From the NCBI RefSeq assembly GCF_000787775.1, contig NZ_BBPM01000045.1, forward strand, positions 1 to 59,117: DNA of 59,117 nucleotides, read 5' to 3'. The notes beneath the pieces are model-generated. The model saw nothing but the letters and a program-made list of their open reading frames with translations, was not told the origin of the DNA and made no database searches. A program made the position numbers and the translations under genes. Below are positions 51,747 through 59,117 of the stretch, one piece after another. The stretch comes from Streptacidiphilus carbonis (GTDB lineage: Bacteria; Actinomycetota; Actinomycetes; Streptomycetales; Streptomycetaceae). Within the stretch, counting starts at the first letter, position 1; each line of letters starts with the position of its first letter.

Positions 51747-52085
51747 ATGCCCCCAGCCATGCCCCCGGCCATGCCGCCGTCGACCACCGCCGGACCGCTG
51801 GCCGAGGCCATGCGCTGCCTGGAGGAACTCGACCGGGCCCTCAGCGACTCCCGGCTGCGGCTCGGCGGCGGACTCGACGTCCGCCGGGTCCGCACCGACC
51901 TGGTCCACCTCCGGGAGAGCCTCGCCCTGCTGGCGGCGTCCGTCGCCGCGACCGCCGAGGGCGGAGCGGGCTCCGGGCGGATGCCCGGACCGCGTGCCGG
52001 GGTCGTGGAGATCGCCGACACGCCGTACGACCCGGCGATGTGGCGCGACGCCGACGACGAGGGCATCGGCTGCCGCCACCGCTGA
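51747..52085 (+). CDS. Small conserved Streptomyces protein ahead of the sdh operon
   Basis: 112 residues, starting MPPAMPPAMPPS, then a helical part (LAEAMRCLEELDRALSDSRL, VRTDLVHLRESLALLAASVA) and a conserved acidic end (VVEIADTPYDPAMWRDADDE). No signal, membrane segment or known domain. I recall similar small proteins at this place in other Streptomyces. GGAGGTGG lies about ten bases before the ATG. Another frame over the same bases is open but has no codon-bias support. It ends 31 bases before sdhC and is probably co-transcribed. Confidence 0.7.
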   Translation: MPPAMPPAMPPSTTAGPLAEAMRCLEELDRALSDSRLRLGGGLDVRRVRTDLVHLRESLALLAASVAATAEGGAGSGRMPGPRAGVVEIADTPYDPAMWRDADDEGIGCRHR

Positions 52086-52116
52086 TCCAAGCCTGGAGCT
52101 GGAGGAATAGACCCGC

Positions 52117-52986
52117 GTGACCACCGAGACCCGGCCCCCGCAGCACCCCGGGGAACCGCAGACCCCCGCAGATCCGTCAGGCCCGGCACCGGGACGGGGG
52201 GTGCACTCCCCCGGGCGTGCCGCCATCGCCGCCCGGCATCTGCGGACCGACCGGTGGTGGCTCTCCCAGGCCGTCACCGCGTTCGGCCTGCTGGCGTTCG
52301 TCGGCTACTCCACCTGGCGGGCCTTCTTCGGGCTGCACACCGCCTACGCGGCGCCCTATGTGTCGCCCTTCTACTCGCCCTGCCTGGCCGCCAACTGCCC
52401 GGCCATGAAGTCCGGCGCCGACTGGGCGCTGTTCGGCAGCTGGTGGCAGCTCTCCCCCGCGCTGATCGTGCTGATCTTCCCGCTGGGCTTCCGGCTGACC
52501 TGCTACTACTACCGCAAGGCCTACTACCGCGCGTTCTGGTCCTCACCGCCGGCCTGCGCGGTCGCCGAGCCGCACGCGTCGTACAGCGGCGAGACCCGCT
52601 TCCCGCTGGTCCTGCAGAACATCCACCGCTACTTCTTCTACTTCGCCATCGTGGTCGCCGGCATCCTGACCTACGACGCCGTGCTGGCCTGGCGCAACCC
52701 GGCCGGGCAGTGGGGCCACGCCGGCATCGGCACCCTGGTGCTGCTCGCCAACATCGTGCTGATCTGGGCGTACACCCTCTCCTGCCACTCCTGCCGGCAC
52801 ATCGTCGGCGGGCGGCTGCGGCACTTCTCCAAGCACCCCGTCCGCTACCGGATGTGGAACCTGGTGGGGAAGCTGAACGCCCGCCACATGCAGCTGGCCT
52901 GGGCCTCGCTGATCAGCGTCGGCGTCGCCGACCTCTATGTCTACCTGCTCGCCAGCGGTGCGTTCACCGACCCGCGCCTCTTCTGA
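52117..52986 (+). CDS. sdhC: Succinate dehydrogenase (Sdh1-type) membrane anchor subunit
   Basis: 289 residues with five probable membrane helices (about 48-70, 105-130, 170-192, 203-225 and 256-282). No separate SdhD is present, as in Sdh1-type enzymes with a single anchor. Cys89 and Cys94 (YSPCLAANCPAMKSG) lie in the first loop, His170 in NIHRYFFYF, and Cys223, His224, Cys226 and His228 in LSCHSCRHIVGG. Mycobacterial Sdh1 was reported to hold a Rieske-type Fe-S cluster in the membrane anchor, as I recall, and these residues are suitable ligands. GTG 52117 follows GGAGG. It leads the sdhCAB operon. Confidence 0.85.
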   Translation: MTTETRPPQHPGEPQTPADPSGPAPGRGVHSPGRAAIAARHLRTDRWWLSQAVTAFGLLAFVGYSTWRAFFGLHTAYAAPYVSPFYSPCLAANCPAMKSGADWALFGSWWQLSPALIVLIFPLGFRLTCYYYRKAYYRAFWSSPPACAVAEPHASYSGETRFPLVLQNIHRYFFYFAIVVAGILTYDAVLAWRNPAGQWGHAGIGTLVLLANIVLIWAYTLSCHSCRHIVGGRLRHFSKHPVRYRMWNLVGKLNARHMQLAWASLISVGVADLYVYLLASGAFTDPRLF

Positions 52987-53002
52987 AGGAAACACCACAC
53001 AC

Positions 53003-54997
53003 ATGACCGAGGTGGAGCGCCACACGTACGACGTGGTCGTGGTCGGAGCCGGGGGTGCCGGGCTGCGTGCCGCGATCGAGGCCCGCGAGCAGGGGATGCG
53101 GACGGCGATCATCTGCAAGTCGCTGTTCGGCAAGGCCCACACCGTGATGGCCGAGGGCGGCATCGCCGCCAGCATGGGCAACGTCAACTCCGACGACAAC
53201 TGGCAGACGCACTTCCGCGACACCATGCGCGGCGGGAAGTTCCTGAACCACTGGCGGATGGCCGAGCTGCACGCCCAGGAGGCCCCGGACCGGGTCTGGG
53301 AGCTGGAGACCTGGGGCGCGCTGTTCGACCGCACCAAGGACGGCCGGATCTCCCAGCGCAACTTCGGCGGGCACGAGTACCCGCGGCTGGCGCACGTCGG
53401 CGACCGGACCGGGCTCGAACTGATCCGCACCCTGCAGCAGAAGGTGGTCTCGCTGCAGCAGGAGGACTTCAAGGAGTACGGCGACCACGAGGCCCGGATC
53501 AAGGTCTTCCAGGAGTACACCGTCACCAGGGTGCTCAAGGGGCACAGCGTCCGCGGCGAGGACCGGGTCAGCGGGGTGTTCGGCTACCAGCGCGAGTCCG
53601 GCCGCTTCTTTACCATCGAGGCGCCGGCCGTGGTGCTGGCCACCGGCGGCATCGGCAAGTCCTTCAAGGTGACCTCCAACTCCTGGGAGTACACCGGGGA
53701 CGGCCACGCGCTGGCGCTGCTCGCCGGGGCGACCCTGGTGAACATGGAGTTCGTCCAGTTCCATCCCACCGGGATGGTCTGGCCGCCGTCGGTGAAGGGG
53801 ATCCTGGTCACCGAGTCGGTCCGGGGCGACGGCGGGGTGCTGCGCAACAGCGAGGGCAAGCGCTTCATGTTCGACTACATCCCCGACGTCTTCCGCGCGC
53901 AGTACGCGGAGACCGAGGCGGAGGGCGACCGCTGGTACTCCGACCAGGCCAACAACCGCCGCCCCCCGGAGCTGCTGCCCAGGGACGAGGTGGCCCGCGC
54001 CATCAACTCCGAGGTCAAGGCCGGCCGCGGCACCCCGCACGGCGGGGTCTACCTGGACGTCTCCACCCGCCTTCCGGCCGAGGAGATCCGGCGCCGGCTG
54101 CCGTCGATGCACCACCAGTTCAAGGAGCTGGCGGACGTCGACATCACCGCCGAGCCGATGGAGGTCGGGCCGACCTGCCACTACGTGATGGGCGGCGTCG
54201 AGGTCGACCCGGACACCGCGGCCGCGTCCGTACCCGGGCTGTACGCGGCTGGCGAGGTGGCCGGCGGGATGCACGGCTCCAACCGGCTCGGCGGCAACTC
54301 CCTCTCCGACCTGCTGGTCTTCGGCCGCCGGGCCGGACTGCACGCCTCGCTCTACGCGGCGGCGCTGGCCGAGCGGCCCGAGCTGGACGAGGAGCAGATC
54401 AGCGCGGCGGCGGAGGAGGCGCTCAACCCCTTCGAGGGGACCGGCGGTGACGGACCGTCGGAGAACCCCTACACCGTGCACCAGGAGCTCCAGCAGACCA
54501 TGAACGACCTGGTCGGCATCATCCGCCGGGAGGCGGAGGTGGCCGAGGCGCTGCAGCGGCTGGTCGGGCTGCGGGAACGGGCCGAGCGGGCGGTGGTCGA
54601 GGGGCACCGGCAGTTCAACCCGGGCTGGCACCTCGCCCTGGACCTGCGCAACATGCTGCTGGTCTCCGAGTGCGTGGCCCGTGCCGCGCTGGAGCGCACC
54701 GAGAGCCGGGGCGGGCACACCCGCGAGGACCACCCGCAGATGGACAGCGCCTGGCGCAAGGTCAATCTGATCTGCTCGCTGGCGGAGAAGGGCGGGGCGG
54801 ACGGGAGCGACGGGCAGATCGCCCTGGTGCGCAAGGACAACCCGCCGATCAGGGCCGATCTGCTGGCCCTGTTCGAGACGTCCGAGCTGAAGAAGTACCT
54901 GACCGACGGCGAGCTGCCGTCGGCAACCATCCCCGAACAGCGCACGGACGCCGACGCGGACGTCGACGCCGATGTCCCGGACGGAGCCGAGCAGTGA
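53003..54997 (+). CDS. sdhA: Succinate dehydrogenase flavoprotein subunit
   Basis: 664 residues. FAD-binding N-terminus VVVVGAGGAGLRAAIEARE, the covalent-FAD histidine His46 in KAHTVMAEGGIAAS, substrate-site segments RNFGGHEYPRLAHVGDRTG, FVQFHPTGMVWPP and RGDGGVLRNSEGKRF, and the final FAD segment GLYAAGEVAGGMHGSNRLGG. It oxidises succinate to fumarate in the citric acid cycle. The C-terminus ends in an Asp/Ala/Val-repeat tail (DADADVDADVPDG). ATG 53003 has GAAGGAAA just upstream. It is 16 bases after sdhC and overlaps sdhB by four bases. Confidence 0.96.
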   Translation: MTEVERHTYDVVVVGAGGAGLRAAIEAREQGMRTAIICKSLFGKAHTVMAEGGIAASMGNVNSDDNWQTHFRDTMRGGKFLNHWRMAELHAQEAPDRVWELETWGALFDRTKDGRISQRNFGGHEYPRLAHVGDRTGLELIRTLQQKVVSLQQEDFKEYGDHEARIKVFQEYTVTRVLKGHSVRGEDRVSGVFGYQRESGRFFTIEAPAVVLATGGIGKSFKVTSNSWEYTGDGHALALLAGATLVNMEFVQFHPTGMVWPPSVKGILVTESVRGDGGVLRNSEGKRFMFDYIPDVFRAQYAETEAEGDRWYSDQANNRRPPELLPRDEVARAINSEVKAGRGTPHGGVYLDVSTRLPAEEIRRRLPSMHHQFKELADVDITAEPMEVGPTCHYVMGGVEVDPDTAAASVPGLYAAGEVAGGMHGSNRLGGNSLSDLLVFGRRAGLHASLYAAALAERPELDEEQISAAAEEALNPFEGTGGDGPSENPYTVHQELQQTMNDLVGIIRREAEVAEALQRLVGLRERAERAVVEGHRQFNPGWHLALDLRNMLLVSECVARAALERTESRGGHTREDHPQMDSAWRKVNLICSLAEKGGADGSDGQIALVRKDNPPIRADLLALFETSELKKYLTDGELPSATIPEQRTDADADVDADVPDGAEQ

Positions 54998-55758
54998 GCT
55001 ACCAGGCCAACTTCCGCGTGTGGCGCGGCGATTCCTCGGGCGGCGGCCTGGAGCCGTACCAGGTGGAGGTCAACGAGGGCGAGGTGGTCCTGGACATCGT
55101 CCACCGGCTCCAGGCCACCCAGGCGCCGGACCTGGCGGTGCGCTGGAACTGCAAGGCCGGCAAGTGCGGGTCCTGCTCGGCGGAGGTCAACGGGCGGCCT
55201 CGGCTGCTGTGCATGACCCGGATGTCCACGCTGCCCCCGGACGAGCCGGTCACCATCACCCCGATGCGGACCTTCCCGGTGCTGCGGGACCTGGTGACGG
55301 ACGTGTCCTTCAACTACACCAAGGCGCGGGAGGTGCCGTCCTTCGTCCCGCCGCAGGGGCTGAAGCCGGGCGAGTACCGGATGGCCCAGGAGGACGTGAA
55401 CCGGTCGCAGGAGTTCCGCAAGTGCATCGAGTGCTTCCTCTGCCAGAACACCTGCCATGTGGTCCGGGACCACGAGGAGAACAAGCCGGCGTTCTCCGGG
55501 CCCCGGTTCCTGATGCGGGTGGCGGAGCTGGACATGCATCCGCTGGACGCCGCCGCGGAGGAGGGGTTGGACCGGAAGCGGTCCGCGCAGGAGGAGCACG
55601 GATTGGGGATGTGCAACATCACCAAGTGCTGCACGGAGGTGTGCCCGGAGCACATCAAAATCACGGACAATGCGCTGATTCCGTTGAAGGAGCGCGCCGT
55701 TGACCGGAAGTACGATCCTTTGGTGTGGCTGGGGTCCGTTATCAAGCGCAGGAAGTAG
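54994..55758 (+). CDS. sdhB: Succinate dehydrogenase iron-sulfur subunit
   Basis: 254 residues. The [2Fe-2S] ligands are in WNCKAGKCGSCSAEVNGRPR plus LLCM; the second and third clusters in CIECFLCQNTC and MCNITKCCTEVCPEH. It passes electrons from FAD to the membrane subunit. The GTG start is inside the sdhA stop (GTGA). An insertion-like segment between the two cluster regions (HPLDAAAEEGLDRKRSAQEE) is typical of Sdh1-type enzymes. It is the last gene of the operon, followed by a hairpin. Confidence 0.95.
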   Translation: MSYQANFRVWRGDSSGGGLEPYQVEVNEGEVVLDIVHRLQATQAPDLAVRWNCKAGKCGSCSAEVNGRPRLLCMTRMSTLPPDEPVTITPMRTFPVLRDLVTDVSFNYTKAREVPSFVPPQGLKPGEYRMAQEDVNRSQEFRKCIECFLCQNTCHVVRDHEENKPAFSGPRFLMRVAELDMHPLDAAAEEGLDRKRSAQEEHGLGMCNITKCCTEVCPEHIKITDNALIPLKERAVDRKYDPLVWLGSVIKRRK

Positions 55759-55774
55759 CTGGCGGGCGTTGCGC

Positions 55775-55798
55775 CCCGCGCCCCTATCGGGGCGCGGG
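55775..55798. terminator. 10-bp stem hairpin between convergent genes
   Basis: CCCGCGCCCC (55775-55784) pairs with 55789-55798 around a four-base loop. It begins 17 bases after the sdhB stop and touches the 3' end of the leftward PP2C regulator gene. Confidence 0.8.
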
Positions 55799-58591
55799 CT
55801 AGCGGGGCGGCAGGTTGAGTTCGAACCAGACGGTCTTGCCGAGGGGGGTGCGGCGGGAGCCCCAGCGGTCGGCGAGGAGGCTGACCAGCTGGAGGCCCCG
55901 GCCGCCCTCGTCGGTGTCGCGGGCGCGGCGCTGGCGGGGCTGGGCGTAGCCGTTGTCCCAGACCTCGCAGACCAGGGTGCGGTCGCGGAGCAGCCGGAGC
56001 CGGATGTCGCCGCGGCCGTGCCGCAGGGCATTGGTAGCGAGCTCGCTGACCAGTAGTTCGACCGTGTCGATCAGGTCGTCCTGGCCGCGGGCGAGCAGCC
56101 AGGCGCAGGCGAGTTCGCGGGCCCGGGCGACCGAGGTGGGCTCGGAGGGCAGGGTCCAGTCGCCGACCGCGTCGTCCGGCAGCGCGTGCACCCTGGCCAT
56201 CAGCAGGGCGATGTCGTCCTCGCCGTGGTGCGGGTCCAGCGCGGTGAGCAGGTGGTCGCAGAGGTTCTCCAGCTCGCGGGGCGGCCCGGAGAGGGTGTCC
56301 CGCAGCGCGGACAGGCCCTCCTCCAACTGGTGCTTGCGCGACTCGACCAGGCCGTCGGTGTAGAGGCCGAGCAGGGCGCCGTCCGGGAGTTCGACGGTGA
56401 CCTCCTCGAACGGCTCGCCGCCGACGCCCAGCGGCAGGCCCGGCGGCACGTCCAGCATCAGCGCCTCCTCGCCGGGGACCCGCAGCACCGGCGGGAGGTG
56501 CCCGGCGTTGGCGAAGGTACATCGGCGGGTGACCGCGTCGTAGACGGCGTAGACGCAGGTGGCGAGGTAGAGCTCGACCCGGTCGGAGTCGTCCGGCTCC
56601 GGCTCGTTGCCGTCGCCGAGGCCGCGGGCGATCTCGTCCAGCGCGCTGAGCACCTCGGCCGGGTCCAGGTCCAGCATGGCCAGGGTGCGTACCGCGGTGC
56701 GCAGTTGGCCCATGGCGACGGCGGCGCGCAGGCCGCGGCCCATCACGTCGCCGATGACCAGGGCGGTGCGGTTGCCGGGGAGTTGGATGACGTCGAACCA
56801 GTCGCCGCCGACCTCGGTGCCGCTGCTGCCCGGGCGGTAGCGGCAGGCGATCTCCAGGCCGGAGGCGGCCGGGCTGCCCGGGGGCAGCAGGCTGCGCTGC
56901 AGGATCAGCGCGCGCTCGTGCTCACGGCGGTAGAGCCTGGCGTTGTCGATGCAGACCGCGGCCCGGCTGACCAGCTCGTTGGCGATGGCGACGTCGCGGG
57001 GGTCGAACGGCTCGCTGCCCTTGGCCCGGGACAGCTGGACCAGGCCGAGCACGATGTCGCGGGCGACCATCGGGACGATCACCGTGCTGGCGATCATCGG
57101 GTCCGGGTCGGGGTTGGCCGGGCCGTTGAGGGTGACGCTGCGACCGGTGCGCAGCGCCTTGGCGTAGGCGGAGCCCGGCGGGTAGCAGAAGGTGCCGCCG
57201 ATCTCGGCGCGCGGCCCGCGGTGCTCCGGCTCGGGATGCAGCACCGAGAAGTGCGAGACGGTGCTGGCCGAGGCGACCCGGCGCAGCTCGCCGGCGCCGT
57301 CGGGGCGGCCCACCTGGCCGAGCCCCAGGTCCGTGTCGGCGGCGAGGACGCCCTGGTAGAGGTCGACGGCGGCGACGTCGCAGAAGCCGGGGACGGTGAC
57401 GTCCAGCAGCTCGCGGGCGGTGGTCTCCAGGTCCAGGGTGGAGCCGATGTGCGCGCCGGCCTCGTTGAGCAGGGCCAGGCTGCGGCGGACGCTGGCGGCC
57501 TCGCGCTCGGCCCGCTGACGGCCCGTGACATCGACGACCTGGCCGGCCACGCCCATCGGCCGGTTGCCGGCGCTGAGCAGCCGGTAGAGCGAGATGGACC
57601 AGCGGCGGCGGCCCGGCTTGGTCGGGACGGCGCCGTTGAAGCGCAGGTCGACGACGGGCTCGCCGGACTCCATCACGGTCCGCAGCGCCTGCTCCAGGCG
57701 TTCCGCCTCGGGCCGCGGCAGCAGGTCCTTGACGGACAGTCCGTGCAGGTCGGCGGGGGTCGAACCGAGGCCCTCGGCGAAGCTGTCGTTGACCCGCTGG
57801 ACGGTGAAGTCCCGGTCGAACAGCACGAATCCGGTGGGCGCCTGCCCGAAGACCGCCTCGGAGGCGGCCAGGTCGGTCTCGATCCGGCGGAGCTTGCGCA
57901 GGTCGACGGCCATGCAGACGACGCCGTTGCGGCCGTCCTCGCCCTGGGCCGGCATCAGGTACAGCTCGGCGATGGACTCGTTGCCGTCGCGGTCCCGGTA
58001 GGGGGCGGTGCCGACCCACTCCTGGCCGGCCAGGATCTCGGCCATCCGCTCCCGGCCGCGGCGCCACAGTTCACGCGGGGCGAAGCTGGTGATCGGGTCG
58101 TGGCCGACGGCCTCCTCGGCCGGGATGCCGAAGAACTCGGCGGCCCGGTCGCTCCATTGGCTGATCAGACCGTCGGCGCCGATCGAGAAGGCGGCGACCC
58201 GTATGTAGTCGTAGATCGAACCCGGCTCGCCGTGGCCCCAGTTCTCGATCGCCTCGGGGTCGAAAACGGCGGAGGGTAGGACGACGGGGGCTGCGGGGGG
58301 TGTGCGGGGTGCGGGGTCCATGGCTCCAGAGCCGATGCCGTCGGGGTCCGGGTGCTGCGGCTGCGGCGGGTGTTGGGCGTGTGGGGGGTGATGTGCGTGC
58401 TGGGGGTGCGGGCGCTGCTCGGCCGGGCCGTCTCCGGCTGCCGGGCGCGGGATGCCGCCCCTCCGGTCGTGTTCGGCGGCCCCTGGGCCCGTTCCGCTGC
58501 CCAGAGCCGCACCGCGTGTCGGCGAATCGCTCAACTGCCCGACCCCTCCAGCCTTCGGCACCTGGATGTCGCTGGTCCGAGTATTCATCAT
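55799..58591 (-). CDS. Multidomain regulator: PAS-PAS-GAF-PP2C phosphatase-HATPase
   Basis: About 930 residues. A disordered His/Pro/Gln-rich N-terminus (~100 residues; PQHAHHPPHAQHPPQPQHPD) precedes two PAS domains (VAAFSIGADGLISQWSDRAA; GFVLFDRDFTVQRVNDSFAE), a GAF domain (ELLDVTVPGFCDVAAVDLYQ), a PP2C SpoIIE-like phosphatase (GTEVGGDWFDVIQL, IGDVMGRGLRAA, ANAGHLPPVL, LYTDGLVESR) and a final RsbW-like kinase domain (LVSELATNALRHG, DTDEGGRGLQLVSLLADRWG). It probably controls an anti-anti-sigma/anti-sigma switch by dephosphorylation and, perhaps, phosphorylation. The start is uncertain: ATG 58591 or 58588, or GTG 58624. No ribosome site is strong. Confidence 0.85.
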   Translation of the reverse strand: MMNTRTSDIQVPKAGGVGQLSDSPTRGAALGSGTGPGAAEHDRRGGIPRPAAGDGPAEQRPHPQHAHHPPHAQHPPQPQHPDPDGIGSGAMDPAPRTPPAAPVVLPSAVFDPEAIENWGHGEPGSIYDYIRVAAFSIGADGLISQWSDRAAEFFGIPAEEAVGHDPITSFAPRELWRRGRERMAEILAGQEWVGTAPYRDRDGNESIAELYLMPAQGEDGRNGVVCMAVDLRKLRRIETDLAASEAVFGQAPTGFVLFDRDFTVQRVNDSFAEGLGSTPADLHGLSVKDLLPRPEAERLEQALRTVMESGEPVVDLRFNGAVPTKPGRRRWSISLYRLLSAGNRPMGVAGQVVDVTGRQRAEREAASVRRSLALLNEAGAHIGSTLDLETTARELLDVTVPGFCDVAAVDLYQGVLAADTDLGLGQVGRPDGAGELRRVASASTVSHFSVLHPEPEHRGPRAEIGGTFCYPPGSAYAKALRTGRSVTLNGPANPDPDPMIASTVIVPMVARDIVLGLVQLSRAKGSEPFDPRDVAIANELVSRAAVCIDNARLYRREHERALILQRSLLPPGSPAASGLEIACRYRPGSSGTEVGGDWFDVIQLPGNRTALVIGDVMGRGLRAAVAMGQLRTAVRTLAMLDLDPAEVLSALDEIARGLGDGNEPEPDDSDRVELYLATCVYAVYDAVTRRCTFANAGHLPPVLRVPGEEALMLDVPPGLPLGVGGEPFEEVTVELPDGALLGLYTDGLVESRKHQLEEGLSALRDTLSGPPRELENLCDHLLTALDPHHGEDDIALLMARVHALPDDAVGDWTLPSEPTSVARARELACAWLLARGQDDLIDTVELLVSELATNALRHGRGDIRLRLLRDRTLVCEVWDNGYAQPRQRRARDTDEGGRGLQLVSLLADRWGSRRTPLGKTVWFELNLPPR

Positions 58592-58697
58592 CCCGGGGCG
58601 GCCGCACACGTCCCAGGAGTACACAACATCAAATCGAGGTAAGGAAATGCCATATCCGTCCCAGAGGATCCGTCCCGGAGGAACGGAACCCTACGCC

Positions 58698-59117
58698 TCA
58701 GCCAACCGGAACGGGAGGGCCTGACGGCAGCGCCTGTTCGAACCAGACCACCTTGCCGCTGCCCTCGGACCGGGTGCCCCAGCGGTCCGCGAGCCGGTGC
58801 ACCAGCTGCAGCCCGCGGCCGCCCTCGTCGGTATTGGCCGAGTCCCGCTCCAGCGGCGGGTCCGGCAGCGGGTCGGCGACCTCGACCAGCAGCGTCCGGC
58901 CGAGGCTGAGCCGCAGCCCGATGGGCGCCTCCGTGTAGCGGACGGAATTGGTGACCAGCTCGCTGACCAGCAGCTGCGCGGTGTCGAGCAGCGGCAGCAG
59001 GTCCCACTCCCGCAGAGTGGCCCGGACCAGTCGGCGGGCCCGGGAGGCCGCGGTGGGCTCGGCGGCGAGGGTCCAGGCGACCGTCAGTGCCGCCCGGTCC
59101 GCCGGGCCCGCCCCGGC
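58698..59117 (-). CDS. RsbW/SpoIIAB-like ATP-binding (HATPase) protein, partial at window edge
   Basis: The minus-strand frame runs open from the right edge to TGA at 58698-58700, giving 139 residues without the N-terminus. The kinase motifs are TAQLLVSELVTNSVRYTEAP (N box), LLVEVADPLPDPPL (G1, without the usual Gly) and TDEGGRGLQLVHRLADRWGT (G2), ending VVWFEQALPSG. The same motifs end the neighbouring PP2C regulator, so the two are paralogous ends. It may be a stand-alone anti-sigma-like kinase or the C-terminus of a second multidomain regulator. The full gene lies outside the window. Confidence 0.75.
   Translation of the reverse strand, partial: AGAGPADRAALTVAWTLAAEPTAASRARRLVRATLREWDLLPLLDTAQLLVSELVTNSVRYTEAPIGLRLSLGRTLLVEVADPLPDPPLERDSANTDEGGRGLQLVHRLADRWGTRSEGSGKVVWFEQALPSGPPVPVG

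Noticed and set aside
51712-52110. Alternative plus-strand frame over the small protein ahead of sdhC
   Set aside because: The product is Arg/Pro/Ser-rich, as expected of an out-of-frame reading, whereas the chosen frame gives a helical protein with a conserved-looking acidic end.

Overview
The window is very GC-rich, with strong third-position G/C bias, GTG and TTG starts, many 4-bp start/stop overlaps and almost no intergenic AT-richness. This fits an actinomycete chromosome. Gene content and order point to the family Streptomycetaceae (Streptomyces, Kitasatospora or Streptacidiphilus type): conserved Streptomyces-type small proteins, a BldK-like oligopeptide permease, mycothiol synthesis and an Sdh1-type succinate dehydrogenase. 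It looks like core chromosome. I see no phage, plasmid, insertion sequence, CRISPR, rRNA or tRNA. From memory, the gene order parallels the Mycobacterium tuberculosis stretch typA-lpqW-mshB-fdxC-dapC-dapE-LOG-folP2-tag-DUF3117-O-methyltransferase-sigE-rseA-htrA-tatB-mrp-MgtE/CBS-DUF1003, so this is an old actinobacterial syntenic block.

Layout. 1-9.1 kb: the tail of an upstream gene, an alpha/beta hydrolase, several conserved small proteins, a PHP phosphoesterase, a SUFU-like protein, an EamA transporter, then a soluble MgtE/CBS protein with a DUF1003 membrane protein and the Mrp Fe-S carrier ATPase. 9.2-14.5 kb: an envelope-stress locus (ECF sigma factor, zinc anti-sigma factor, HtrA-like protease, TatB) divergent from an O-methyltransferase whose normal start codon is missing. 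14.6-24 kb: DUF3117 protein, crotonase, Tag glycosylase, a DivIVA-domain protein, a FolP2-like protein, a LOG-family protein and lysine/peptidoglycan precursor genes dapE and fdxA-dapC, with two secreted proteins between them. 24-34.5 kb: a GNAT acetyltransferase, a SirB1-like protein, a DesKR-type two-component system next to an ABC-2 exporter, mshB with its membrane partner, and a long membrane-anchored peptidoglycan-binding-domain protein. 35-47 kb: two complete oligopeptide ABC transporters facing each other tail to tail across a perfect 46-bp palindromic terminator. 47.5-55.8 kb: typA, an LpqW-like solute-binding lipoprotein and the sdhCAB operon. 55.8 kb to the end: two neighbouring regulators that carry the same type of C-terminal anti-sigma-like kinase domain.

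Main points of interest: (1) three copies of a large nested inverted repeat, all between convergent genes, one interrupted by an extra small hairpin; (2) a set of genes whose start codon lies only 6-8 nt after a TANNNT -10 box, which predicts leaderless mRNAs; (3) an SdhC membrane anchor with a Cys/His cluster suited to binding an Fe-S centre; (4) a dihydropteroate-synthase homologue that lacks the family's sulfonamide-site loop; (5) a methyltransferase with no canonical start in front of its conserved N-terminus; (6) hairpin-dense or repeat-bearing AT-richer leaders in front of both oligopeptide operons and palindromes in front of the sdh operon.
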